DNA of 64,000 bases from Halopseudomonas maritima. GTDB taxonomy: Bacteria > Pseudomonadota > Gammaproteobacteria > Pseudomonadales > Pseudomonadaceae. The notes under the pieces are model-generated. The model did not search any database and was not told the origin of the DNA. It saw only the letters and a program-made list of their open reading frames with translations. This document shows positions 46,285 through 54,052 of the stretch, in pieces. The position numbers and the translations under genes were made by a program. Each line of letters starts with the position of its first letter. Position 1 is the stretch's first letter. The stretch is from assembly GCF_021545785.1 (NCBI RefSeq), contig NZ_CP079801.1, positions 372,001 to 436,000 of the forward strand, read 5' to 3'.

Positions 46285-46418
46285 CACCGTTCTCCTCATT
46301 ACTGTGCGCCGACTATTGCTGAGCGCCGACGTTAGCACAGCACCCACCCGGCTTGGCGACGGTCAGCAATCGGCTATGCAGGGGTATTCAGCAGACCAAG
46401 AATGGCGCACCTTAGCGC

Positions 46419-46771
46419 TCAGCCCATCTGGTTAAACCAAATACGATTGCTAAACGGATCAACCACACCAAAGCCCTCGTCTCCCCAGGCGGCCACCTCC
46501 AGGCTGGGGCGGCAATAGGCATACTCACGGCCTTGCAACTCGGCCAGCAAAGCGCGTGCATCACTCACATTCACAAACAGCTTGCTGCCCGGCGTGCAGT
46601 CGCCAGAATGCTCGCTCAGATGCAGTACCAGACTGCCCTTGGATACCTGCATGTAAATCGGCAAACCCGGCTCAAAGCGGTGTCCAGAGTCATGCCGAGA
46701 AAATCGAGGTAAAAATCACGCGCCTTCTGTTCATCAAAAATGCGCACAATCGGGATGGTCTGAAAATCCAT
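46419..46771 (-). pseudogene. Glyoxalase/bleomycin-resistance family gene, frameshifted
   Basis: Reading on the minus strand from ATG 46771 gives MDFQTIPIVRIFDEQKARDF...FLGMTLD, then the frame is lost. In the +1 frame the protein continues HRFEPGLPIYMQVSKGSLVLH to the stop at 46419. Homologues have a W-E pair between D and H, so a loss of 7 bases around 46681-46687 explains the break. The 3' part alone is open from 46664 and keeps DPFSNRIWF. Either a recent pseudogene or a sequencing error. Confidence 0.78.
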
Positions 46772-46955
46772 TAGCCGCGCCTTGTTGGCAACGCCTGTTG
46801 AGAAAGTCCAGAGTTTAACCTGCGCTCAAGCAGACAGCTTGAGCACGGAGCGCTGCAACGCGCTGAATGCACCACCAACAGCGCGCATTATCCTGATGGC
46901 GCTCGCGCTCAGCCTGACGTTCACTGTATGCGCCCCCTGCCAAACGAGACGCCCC

Positions 46956-48170
46956 ATGCAGCAACATCACGACCGCCCAAACATGCTGATCACCGTGCTG
47001 TGCGCCATGCTCAGCGCACTGGTCGTGATTGGCTTTGGCCGCTTGGCCTACGGCGTGATTCTACCCTCAATGCGCGCTGACCTCGGCCTGAGCTATCAGC
47101 AGGCCGGCATGCTCAGTACCGTGACCGCGCTCAGCTATGTCTGCTTTGTGCTGGCCGGCGGGCTGGCGGCCGCTCGCTGGGGCGCCAAGGCATCGATTCT
47201 ATTCGGCATGCTCACCGTACTGTTTGGCTTCACCGGGCTGGTCTGGGCCTCGAACTTCTGGCTGGCGGTGCTCTGGATGGGGCTACTGGGCTTTGGCTCA
47301 GCCTTTGTGTTCGCCCCCATGGTGTCGCTGCTGGCCTCCTGGTTCCCGGAGCGGCGCGGCCTGGCCATTGGCGGCATGAGCAGTGGCGTAGGCATTAGCA
47401 CACTGATTACCGGCATGCTGGTGCCCTACCTGCTGGCCCAGTTTGGCAACCAGGGCTGGCGCATCAGCTGGGGGCTGTTTGCCGTCGTTGCGCTGCTGGT
47501 CACGGCGCTGATCGCCCTGTATATCCGTAACCCGCCGCAACCGGCACAAAGCAGCAACGGCAAACTCTCAGCCCTGGAGAAACAGCGCATCTACCGCAAC
47601 CCGCGCGTGCTAATCGTCGCCTGCGCCTACGGCGCCGTGGGCCTGGGCTATATCGTGCAAACCGTGTTCATGGTCAGCTACATGGCAGAAAGCGGCCACA
47701 GCGCTGCGGTGGCCGGGCGTTACGTGGCGCTTATGGGGTTGTTATCGATTGGCGCCTCGCCGGTGTGGGGCTGGCTGTCGGACTATACCGGGCGCGGCAC
47801 CGCACTGGCCCTGTCGCTGCTGATGGTGATCGGCGCCATGGCGCTGCCGCTGATCGACCAGTCCCTACCCTACTTCTTTGTGCATTATCTGCTGATGGGG
47901 ATTTCAGTGAACGGCGTGTTCTCCATGGTGCAGACCAGCGCCACCGAACAGGTCGCCCCGCGCTACATCCCCGTCGCCTTCAGCTTTGCCACCCTGTTCT
48001 TCGCCGTGGGCCAGTTTCTTGGCCCGGCCATCGCCGGCTGGCTGATCGAAACCACCGGCGGCTTTGTCGCCGCCTTCGGCTACACCATCGCAGTGCTGAG
48101 CGTGGGCTTTGTGCTGGCAGTGCTGATCAGCCGGTTTCCGGATCAGGTGGCGGTGGATGAACTTGAGTGA
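46956..48170 (+). CDS. MFS transporter (YbfB/YjiJ-like)
   Basis: 404 residues with 12 predicted helices from the ATG at 46956. The start LITVLCAMLSALVVIGFGRLAYG and the FAPMVSLLASWFPERRGLAIG block are those of the YbfB-type MFS family. Substrate unknown. No regulator or enzyme partner is adjacent; the 184 nt before it hold only its promoter and that of the broken glyoxalase gene. Confidence 0.87.
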   Translation: MQQHHDRPNMLITVLCAMLSALVVIGFGRLAYGVILPSMRADLGLSYQQAGMLSTVTALSYVCFVLAGGLAAARWGAKASILFGMLTVLFGFTGLVWASNFWLAVLWMGLLGFGSAFVFAPMVSLLASWFPERRGLAIGGMSSGVGISTLITGMLVPYLLAQFGNQGWRISWGLFAVVALLVTALIALYIRNPPQPAQSSNGKLSALEKQRIYRNPRVLIVACAYGAVGLGYIVQTVFMVSYMAESGHSAAVAGRYVALMGLLSIGASPVWGWLSDYTGRGTALALSLLMVIGAMALPLIDQSLPYFFVHYLLMGISVNGVFSMVQTSATEQVAPRYIPVAFSFATLFFAVGQFLGPAIAGWLIETTGGFVAAFGYTIAVLSVGFVLAVLISRFPDQVAVDELE

Positions 48171-48260
48171 CGAAATAACCCGGTGCAACGCAAAGGGGCC
48201 CGTGCCCTGCTGAAGTTTGCGTAAGCTTAATCTAACCCCACATATTGCGTATCCACACAC

Positions 48261-48291
48261 CTGTCATCCTCGCGCAGGCGAGGATCCAGAC
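48261..48291. repeat. Short palindromic repeat of the GTCATCC...GGATCC class
   Basis: The core TCCTCGCGCAGGCGAGGA is a near-perfect inverted repeat and is followed by TCCAGAC. This wording is typical of dispersed intergenic repeats in proteobacterial genomes (commonly GTCATTCCCGCGCAGGCGGGAATCCA). It lies in the 272-nt gap between the MFS and YCII genes, where I see nothing else. Confidence 0.65.
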
Positions 48292-48442
48292 GGGCTCCGG
48301 CGCCTCGAAAACTGGCGTCACGAAAACTAACGCATGGCCAAATCAGCATGTCTGCTGAAGTGCAGCGGAGGCATACGGCATTGAGCCACGGAAGGAAAAG
48401 GCGCGGGCTGCATCCGCCGGGCGAAACAGCCACACAATAGCA

Positions 48443-48730
48443 TTACGACGATTGTGGCATCGCACACAGCTCAAGCGTCCCGCCCTGCAAGTACACCGGG
48501 TGCAACGCTAATAATTGATGCAGCTCGCTTACATCTTCCGCTTCAAAACGCATAAAGCCCGCAACGCTATCGGTGGTCGCGCGGACACCTTTGCTGCCGA
48601 TCTGGGCAGCCCCTGCGATTTCGCTGCCACCCAAAAACAGCCCGCTCTGATTTGCCGCCGCAAAAAAAGCATCCCACTGCGCCGTGGCGGGCAGGTCTGT
48701 GTTGTTGTGGATGAAGAGGATGTATTCCAT
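48443..48730 (-). CDS. YCII-related domain protein
   Basis: 95 residues from the ATG at 48730. The dimeric ferredoxin-like YCII/DGPF pattern is visible: MEYILFIHNN, GLFLGGSEIAG, GFMRFEAEDVSELHQLLALHPVY and GTLELCAM. Function of the family is unclear; some members resemble sigma-factor-associated DGPF proteins. It lies just downstream of the AT-rich cassette island. Confidence 0.85.
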   Translation of the reverse strand: MEYILFIHNNTDLPATAQWDAFFAAANQSGLFLGGSEIAGAAQIGSKGVRATTDSVAGFMRFEAEDVSELHQLLALHPVYLQGGTLELCAMPQSS

Positions 48731-48834
48731 GGCTTTGGCCTGCGTGAATTTTATCTGCCCGATCTTATCCGAGCTTTTGCCAGCCACCTTCAGCCGAGAG
48801 GCAAAAGGCAAGACCTGCCCCCAGAGTGTGTGTG

Positions 48835-49341
48835 TTATGGCGAAATGGACTTAACGATGTGTTTTAAAAGTTCATCTTCTGACACCTCCAGTCCAGCCAA
48901 ATTTAATGTACCGTTTTTCTCCTTCGCAATATGTCTGGCGAGATGCACGAACAGCCCAGTGAATATTTCCGTATAGCGAGTTATTAGCTCAAAGAGCTCT
49001 TCAATAAAAGCCATGCGTTCCTTTTCATCCACCCCTCTGGAAATATACTCTTTATGAAAATTGTGAACAAATGTGTTTCGCATAACCAGTAGTTTCGAAA
49101 ACTCATCAGTATCAAATACGGGTATTTCCTTCCTAATTGCAGCCATTAGGGTTCCGAGAGTCTGTTTATACGAAACTGACAAGTTTAAAACATCTTCTAT
49201 TTTCAGGTTCTTTATAGAAGAATGTCGAGCCTTTGCCTCAGCGTCAAACAAAGAAATGCAGATTTTAAGAATGATTTCAAAATACTGAATCTTTACTAAA
49301 GTCTTTCCATAAGCAGCAAACTCATTCTCTAGTATGTTCAT
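48835..49341 (-). CDS. Helical cassette protein with HEPN-like RNxxxH motif
   Basis: 168 residues, AT-rich codons unlike the neighbours, and AGGGG before the ATG at 49341. It is almost all helix. The motif RNTFVHNFHKEY matches the Rx4H pattern that many HEPN ribonucleases and HEPN-like fold proteins carry. I do not recognise a named family. Its stop codon lies in CCATAAC, the exact reverse complement of GTTATGG at the other end of its cassette. It is thus the single gene of cassette 2. A role in phage defence or toxin-antitoxin function is inference. Confidence 0.72.
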   Translation of the reverse strand: MNILENEFAAYGKTLVKIQYFEIILKICISLFDAEAKARHSSIKNLKIEDVLNLSVSYKQTLGTLMAAIRKEIPVFDTDEFSKLLVMRNTFVHNFHKEYISRGVDEKERMAFIEELFELITRYTEIFTGLFVHLARHIAKEKNGTLNLAGLEVSEDELLKHIVKSISP

Positions 49342-49398
49342 TTAGCCCCTACTTCCGTGAACAAAAGGCTGACTCGTAAGCTATCGCCAATGTTTGAG

Positions 49399-49490
49399 CC
49401 ATAACCGCCCCGCTAAACGGCGAGCGTTAGCGAGTCCGGTGTAGGCCACGTTTTTTTGTGGCCGAAACGAATTTGAGCGGCTTGTTAAAT
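49399..49490 (-). repeat. Integron attC-like recombination site
   Basis: On the minus strand it begins with the core ATTTAAC, which overlaps the stop codon of the upstream gene and fits RYYYAAC. It ends with GTTATGG (49399-49405), a degenerate GTTRRRY. Between them AACAAGCCGCTCAA can pair with TTTAGCGGGGCGGTT, and GGCCAC/GTGGCC forms an inner stem around an A run. Size (92 bp) and imperfect pairing are those of attC sites. It separates the two cassette transcripts. Confidence 0.75.
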
Positions 49491-50531
49491 CCATATAGAT
49501 AGATCTGCATCAAACCCCGCCTTTTTTCGGGAATGGGCATGCGCAATGGCGATACCAACACTTGTCAATTCGAGGCTATTGAACGCAGACTTGCTTGCAT
49601 CTTCAATGAATTTTTCAAATTTTGGGCAAATCGATTTAAGATAATCAGTAGCTTCCTTTCTGTTCATCATATTTTGATTATTTATCTGGATAAGTTTGGT
49701 TGTGCCTTCCTCCGAAATACCGTTCCTGGTACAAATAGTTTTTATCACCTCGTCGTCCATACCACCAGCCTGGAAAAGATTGATATTGTGAGGGTTAGGA
49801 ATGACCACGCTCCAAATATTAGGATCATTTTCAGCTATGTCATTTAGCATGTCACGCTCAAAGCCCTTACTGAATATAGCCTTGTAAGTTTGCATCAGGA
49901 TATTTACGACATCTCTTGAACCAGTTCTTATTGATGCACAACCAACATACTCAAGATGCCGATAATTGGAGTCTTTTTCGCCTACCGCATCGGAGAAGAT
50001 AAGTACTGCATTATTTAAGTAATCGGCGAACATCTGAGGATTTCGAATATTAAGCCTTCTTGTGTATGCGAAGTTGAAACAACAGGACAAAATATCCAGC
50101 TGTGTAGCATTTAATTTGGGAGCGATTGATAGAGATTCATTAAGTACAACTTGCAGAAGACTTCGTTCCTCCTCTTTGGAACGATCAACCAATATGTCTA
50201 CCAGAATATCTCCTAGCTCTTTATCTCCGCATCGCGCATATTCTTTTTGGGCTTGGAATAGTGAATGCTGGAAATCAGGATCTTCTGAGGCTTTTAGACC
50301 TTCTGGATTTTTTTTCGCAAGTTCTTCTAGAAATTGGTCAGTTATCTCTTTTGCTCTTTCATCAGCCGTTTCTTTGGCTATACCTGCAAGCTTGTAAAAA
50401 TTTCCCTCAAAGACCTCAAGAGCGATCTCTTTGACGTGGGCTATTGAAAGACCTGCATTGACTGTAAGATTTTCTGCTTGGACATTTACGGAATGATCAC
50501 CACCCTTTTGGGATGTCTTATTTATCTCCAT
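49485..50531 (-). CDS. LPO_1073/Vpar_1526-type cassette protein
   Basis: 348 residues from the ATG at 50531, with AAGGA 8 nt upstream. The start EINKTSQKGGDHSVNVQAEN followed by a long helical body resembles proteins annotated as LPO_1073/Vpar_1526 family, which have no assigned function. No catalytic motif or membrane segment is seen. It overlaps the small gene upstream by 14 nt and shares with it the motif QKGGxxSxNxQ. The codon use is AT-rich, and the stop lies in the attC core ATTTAAC. It looks laterally acquired. Confidence 0.75.
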   Translation of the reverse strand: MEINKTSQKGGDHSVNVQAENLTVNAGLSIAHVKEIALEVFEGNFYKLAGIAKETADERAKEITDQFLEELAKKNPEGLKASEDPDFQHSLFQAQKEYARCGDKELGDILVDILVDRSKEEERSLLQVVLNESLSIAPKLNATQLDILSCCFNFAYTRRLNIRNPQMFADYLNNAVLIFSDAVGEKDSNYRHLEYVGCASIRTGSRDVVNILMQTYKAIFSKGFERDMLNDIAENDPNIWSVVIPNPHNINLFQAGGMDDEVIKTICTRNGISEEGTTKLIQINNQNMMNRKEATDYLKSICPKFEKFIEDASKSAFNSLELTSVGIAIAHAHSRKKAGFDADLSIWI

Positions 50532-50709
50532 GATCTTCGTCCTTAGGTGACACTGAAAAATCACCACCTACTTGGATATTAGTGGAGCCCTTTCCACCTT
50601 TCTGCCTCATGTTTGACCCGGTAGATTTACGTAGGAGAAACCAAGATATAACAGCAACTCCAATACCACTGAAAATCCATTCCTTGTTATCGATTATGTA
50701 CTCTAGCAC
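50518..50709 (-). CDS. Small one-helix membrane protein, first gene of cassette 1
   Basis: 63 residues from a GTG at 50709, close behind GGAGAGG; a GTG at 50721 would add four residues. The N-terminus NKEWIFSGIGVAVISWFLL is one membrane helix. The short cytoplasmic tail carries QKGGKGSTNIQ, which is also found as QKGGDHSVNVQ near the start of the protein encoded next. It begins within 25 nt of the cassette boundary, as cassette genes do. Not recognised; perhaps the membrane partner of the larger protein. Confidence 0.65.
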   Translation of the reverse strand: MLEYIIDNKEWIFSGIGVAVISWFLLRKSTGSNMRQKGGKGSTNIQVGGDFSVSPKDEDHGDK

Positions 50710-50727
50710 TTGCCTCTCCACCTAAAG

Positions 50728-50734
50728 ATTTAAC
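50728..50734 (-). repeat. Cassette insertion boundary GTTAAAT
   Basis: Minus-strand GTTAAAT fits GTTRRRY and is the exact reverse complement of ATTTAAC at the other end of the cassette (49484-49490). That complementarity is what integrase-mediated insertion leaves. GC content changes here from high (to the right) to low (to the left). Confidence 0.65.
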
Positions 50735-50993
50735 AGCTGATTGGACCGAAGGCTTTATGATTGCATATCAGCGATTTCCGCATATCAACGCCCTCTCGCC
50801 CAACTAAATCCATAAAAAAACAACGCCTTGGCAACACAGCCCGTATTCGCTTGACCGCTTCTTTTTCACGCCAATCATCACTTCCGCCCCATACAGCAAG
50901 CTGCACGCGCGCGACCGCGCCGAGCGCATGAACGCCGGGGTCAGGATGCGAGGGGGAGTTGGGGTTGGGTATTGCTGCGGGGGTGGTGGCCAT
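50730..50993 (-). pseudogene. ORF cut by the cassette insertion
   Basis: 87 codons from the ATG at 50993, with AGGA 7 nt upstream. Its C-terminal half (LAVWGGSDDWREKEAV, then LPRRCFFMDLVGREGV) looks protein-like. The stop TAA is formed by the GTTAAAT cassette junction itself. It is therefore probably the 5' part of a resident gene whose end was displaced or deleted. I do not recognise it. Confidence 0.45.
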
Positions 50994-51071
50994 CCGTTGG
51001 TCCTGTTGCTGGCGTCATGCCTGCATTGAACTTAGCGCTATTGTGGTGCGCGGTAAAGAGACGCTGGAAGG

Positions 51072-52220
51072 TTATTCAGCCTTCCAGCTGACGGGGTAAA
51101 GCATCTCTTCGCGGTAGCCGCTGAGGACGCGGCGCAGGCCGCTGAGGTCAGTGTCGAGTTGGCTATCGCCGGTGTCCACCAAAAACGGGCGGCCGGCGAG
51201 GCTGCGGAGTTTGGTTTTGGTGGCGACCACCAGCAGGTTGTCCAGCCCGACGGCGCGGATGATGCGGGGTGACAGTTGCTGGTTACCGCGCCCGAGTATG
51301 TGGCCCTGGCCGCCGATGGCGGTGACCAGTATGCGCCAGTCGCCGCCTTGCTCTACCTGCTCCCACAGTTGCTGCTCGGTGGCATCGCGCAGGATGAGCT
51401 CGCCATCCTTGAGCACGTCCACGCCTAACAGGGTGCCTTCCAGCCCCATGGCTTCCAGCAGGCCGAGGGTGGTGGAGCCGGGACCGAGTATCCAGCTGGT
51501 GTTGTCGTCTTGCTCTTCCTGCAGGCCGGCGGCGATGTCGTCGAGCACCAGGGTCTCTACTTCACGGCCGCCCTGTTTGACCTGCTGCACAAAGCGGCCC
51601 TCTTCCGGCACGGCCAGTTCACCGTAATGGCGTGTGCGCACCTGGCCGTTGCGAAAGGCCTGCTCGTCAATGTCGCGCACGTCGGCTTCACGCAGGCGCA
51701 CCAGCTCGCCCTGCACCAGCAGCGCAACCAACTCGCCAGCGGCGCGGGGGTTAACGGCGTAAACGCCGGAGTGAATTTTTACCCCGGCCGGAATGCCCAG
51801 CACCAGTTGAGTGCTGTCCAGCTGGTTGCAGATGTTGCGCGCGGTGCCGTCGCCGCCGGCAAACAGCAGCAGATCGACGCCTTGCTGGTGCATCTGCTTT
51901 GCGATGGTTTCGGTGTCTTCGGCGCTGGTATGAGGCGGGTTGGCCAGCTGACCAACCGCCTGTGCATCAAAGCCCATGTCTGCCAGCAGGTCGGCGCCCA
52001 TGGGGCCGGGGGCGCTGAGGATCTGCAAGCGCTCGCGCAGGGGTAACAGGTGCTCCAGCGTCTGGCGCACGCGGTTGTGGGCCTGTGGCTCGACGCCCAT
52101 GGCGAGGGCGTCGTCGGCAACACCGTCCGAGCCCTTTAAGGCCGCGCGGCCACCCAGGCCGGCCAGGGGGTTGATGATCAGGCCGAGCCTGAAGCGGGTG
52201 TTGGGTGTGCTGTTTGTCAT
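51072..52220 (-). CDS. ATP-NAD kinase family protein
   Basis: 382 residues. The NAD-kinase/diacylglycerol-kinase fold is shown by LIINPLAGLGG and LLLFAGGDGTARNI, the nucleotide-binding GGDGT motif. The protein is longer than NadK and belongs to the COG3199-type group, whose substrate is not known. It is divergent from the small PA1571-type gene. Confidence 0.88.
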   Translation of the reverse strand: MTNSTPNTRFRLGLIINPLAGLGGRAALKGSDGVADDALAMGVEPQAHNRVRQTLEHLLPLRERLQILSAPGPMGADLLADMGFDAQAVGQLANPPHTSAEDTETIAKQMHQQGVDLLLFAGGDGTARNICNQLDSTQLVLGIPAGVKIHSGVYAVNPRAAGELVALLVQGELVRLREADVRDIDEQAFRNGQVRTRHYGELAVPEEGRFVQQVKQGGREVETLVLDDIAAGLQEEQDDNTSWILGPGSTTLGLLEAMGLEGTLLGVDVLKDGELILRDATEQQLWEQVEQGGDWRILVTAIGGQGHILGRGNQQLSPRIIRAVGLDNLLVVATKTKLRSLAGRPFLVDTGDSQLDTDLSGLRRVLSGYREEMLYPVSWKAE

Positions 52221-52285
52221 GTCACAAATCCGTCATGCCAGTGCCATATCCTGCCTGCAACTGGCGATCAACTTGGGAGAAAACC

Positions 52286-52474
52286 ATGAATGTGCATGCT
52301 CTGAAACCGTGCCGTGAAAGTGCCGACATCCTGATTCATCCGTCCCATTGCGTGGGCGGCCATCTAATCGACGAAGACGGCCGCGAGATTGCCATCACCG
52401 AACAGATGATCCAGCAGGCCTGCAAGGAGCTGGAACAACAGTGGGTGCCGGCGCGCCCGCGCTTCAGCGCCTGA
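52286..52474 (+). CDS. PA1571-type small conserved protein
   Basis: 62 residues from the ATG at 52286 (GGGAGA upstream). The pattern VGGHLIDEDGREIAITEQMIQQACKELE is that of a small Pseudomonas protein of unknown function represented by PA1571. It runs tail to tail into pdxB with an 11-nt overlap. Too small and polar for a membrane protein. Confidence 0.8.
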   Translation: MNVHALKPCRESADILIHPSHCVGGHLIDEDGREIAITEQMIQQACKELEQQWVPARPRFSA

Positions 52475-53603
52475 ATCCGGCGGCGGCCAGCAGCGCCGCC
52501 GCATCTTCACCTTCGCTGTGCCGCACCTCAACCTCGGGGCATTCGCGGCGCAGCGGGTATCCCTTACGCAGTGCATCAAACGCCTGAGCGGTACTCTGCC
52601 CGGCCAGCGGCAGCATGGCTGCACGAAAGCGGGCGTCGTCATCGCGCACATCGTAAACCTGTCTGAGTGAACGTTCGAGCAGCCATTGCGCCGGGGTGCC
52701 GGCGGCAAACTGCAGTTGCGCCCTGCCGGCCTCAGGGGCCAGGCTGTCGAGGCTGAGCGGTGCGCTCTGGCCCAGGCTGGCGCACAGGGCGCGGTAGATC
52801 TGCTCGGTGCCGCGCAGCTTACCGTCCAGGCTGTAGCCGGCAATGTGCGGGGTGCCCAGCGCGCAGCGTTGCAGCAGCTCGCAATCGACTTGCGGCTCTT
52901 GCTCCCAGACATCCAGCGCCACCTGCAGATCAGGCCGCTCGGCCAGTACGGCCTTGAGCGCATGGTTGTCGATCACCGGGCCACGGCTGCTGTTGATCAG
53001 CCAGGCGCCGGGGCGCAGGGCGACCAGGCGGCCAGCATCCAGCAGGTGCCAGGTGGCATCGGCGCCAGTGCGGGTCAGGGGCACGTGACAGCTGATGACG
53101 TCGCATTCGGTGAGCAATTGATCCAGCGGCGCAAAGCCGCCCTCACCAAGGGCAGCGCGCGGCGGGTCGCAGAGCAGGCAATCAACCCCAAGGGCGGTGA
53201 GCGTTTGCGCCAAGCGCCCGCCCACCTCGCCCACGCCGACAATACCCACGCGGCGCGTGCGCCAGTCCAGCCCGGTGCGTTCACTCAGGGTCAGCAGACA
53301 GCTGAGTACATACTCCACCACGCCACGGGCGTTGCAGCCCGGCGCGCTGGCGACGGTGACGCCGGCAGCGTCCAGGCCGGGCAAGTCCAGGTGGTCAGTG
53401 CCGATGGTGCAGGTACCGACAAAGCGCACCGGGGTGCCCGCCAGCAGTTGCGGGTCTACCCGGGTGACCGAGCGCACGATGAGCGCGTCGGCGGCGGTCA
53501 GGTCCTGGTGGCTGATCTGCCGGCCGGGCAGACGGGTGATGCGGCCCAGCGGGGCAAAAAAGGCGTCCAGCAGGGGGATGTTTTCGTCAGCAACAATATG
53601 CAT
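52464..53603 (-). CDS. pdxB: Erythronate-4-phosphate dehydrogenase
   Basis: 379 residues, of the D-2-hydroxyacid dehydrogenase fold. It catalyses the second step of DXP-dependent pyridoxal phosphate synthesis. The start MHIVADENIPLLDAFF, the NAD loop VGIVGVGEVGGRLA, the catalytic region INSSRGPVID and the catalytic His in LGTPHIAGYSLDG are all seen. A C-terminal PdxB dimerisation domain follows. Confidence 0.96.
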   Translation of the reverse strand: MHIVADENIPLLDAFFAPLGRITRLPGRQISHQDLTAADALIVRSVTRVDPQLLAGTPVRFVGTCTIGTDHLDLPGLDAAGVTVASAPGCNARGVVEYVLSCLLTLSERTGLDWRTRRVGIVGVGEVGGRLAQTLTALGVDCLLCDPPRAALGEGGFAPLDQLLTECDVISCHVPLTRTGADATWHLLDAGRLVALRPGAWLINSSRGPVIDNHALKAVLAERPDLQVALDVWEQEPQVDCELLQRCALGTPHIAGYSLDGKLRGTEQIYRALCASLGQSAPLSLDSLAPEAGRAQLQFAAGTPAQWLLERSLRQVYDVRDDDARFRAAMLPLAGQSTAQAFDALRKGYPLRRECPEVEVRHSEGEDAAALLAAAGFRR

Positions 53604-54052
53604 GAAAGGTCACTTGAGCAGGCATGATGGGCCATTGTCGAGGGGGCGATGCGCGCTGTCCAGCCGGGTGGCGCTGACAGTGTCTCCGCAGAGCAAATGC
53701 AGTTTGTCGCATTGATGCAACATCACCCTTGCGTCGAGACAGCGGCGCTGCTTAACTGCAAGTCAGAGTCTGGATGTGACTTTTCAGTCCGATAACCATT
53801 CCAAGCGTTTTTTCGAGGGACACCCTCGTTTTTGCAGGACCTGCCTGAGTACCGGAACGCACCGCGCACCGCCCACTGCGCCGCGCCCGGGACTGTCCTC
53901 ACCACCCTGTCGCCACCACAACAATGCTCAATTTCCGGCGCTGCCGCTGTGCGCCCGGCGACCTTCTGCGTTTGCGCCAAGGCCCTTTGCCTGCACTGCC
54001 CTGTATCGCTCGTCCGCCGGGTCGAGCCACGCCAACACTGGAGACAGGGAAT
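53604..54052. other. Long non-coding leader upstream of phaG
   Basis: 449 nt between the pdxB start (minus) and the phaG start (plus). It must hold both promoters. The only clear element is a plus-strand terminator at 53814-53833, listed separately. The last 200 nt are GC-rich without a credible small gene. Confidence 0.6.
53814..53833 (+). terminator. Intrinsic terminator inside the phaG leader
   Basis: CGAGGG-ACA-CCCTCG is followed at once by TTTTT. It points toward phaG and lies 219 nt before the phaG ATG. No plus-strand gene lies between it and pdxB, so it would end either a small RNA or a leader transcript of phaG. Confidence 0.75.

Noticed and set aside
48834..50734. An insertion sequence or prophage as the source of the AT-rich island
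   Set aside because: No transposase, recombinase or target-site duplication is seen. The boundary/stop-codon complementarity fits integron cassettes better.
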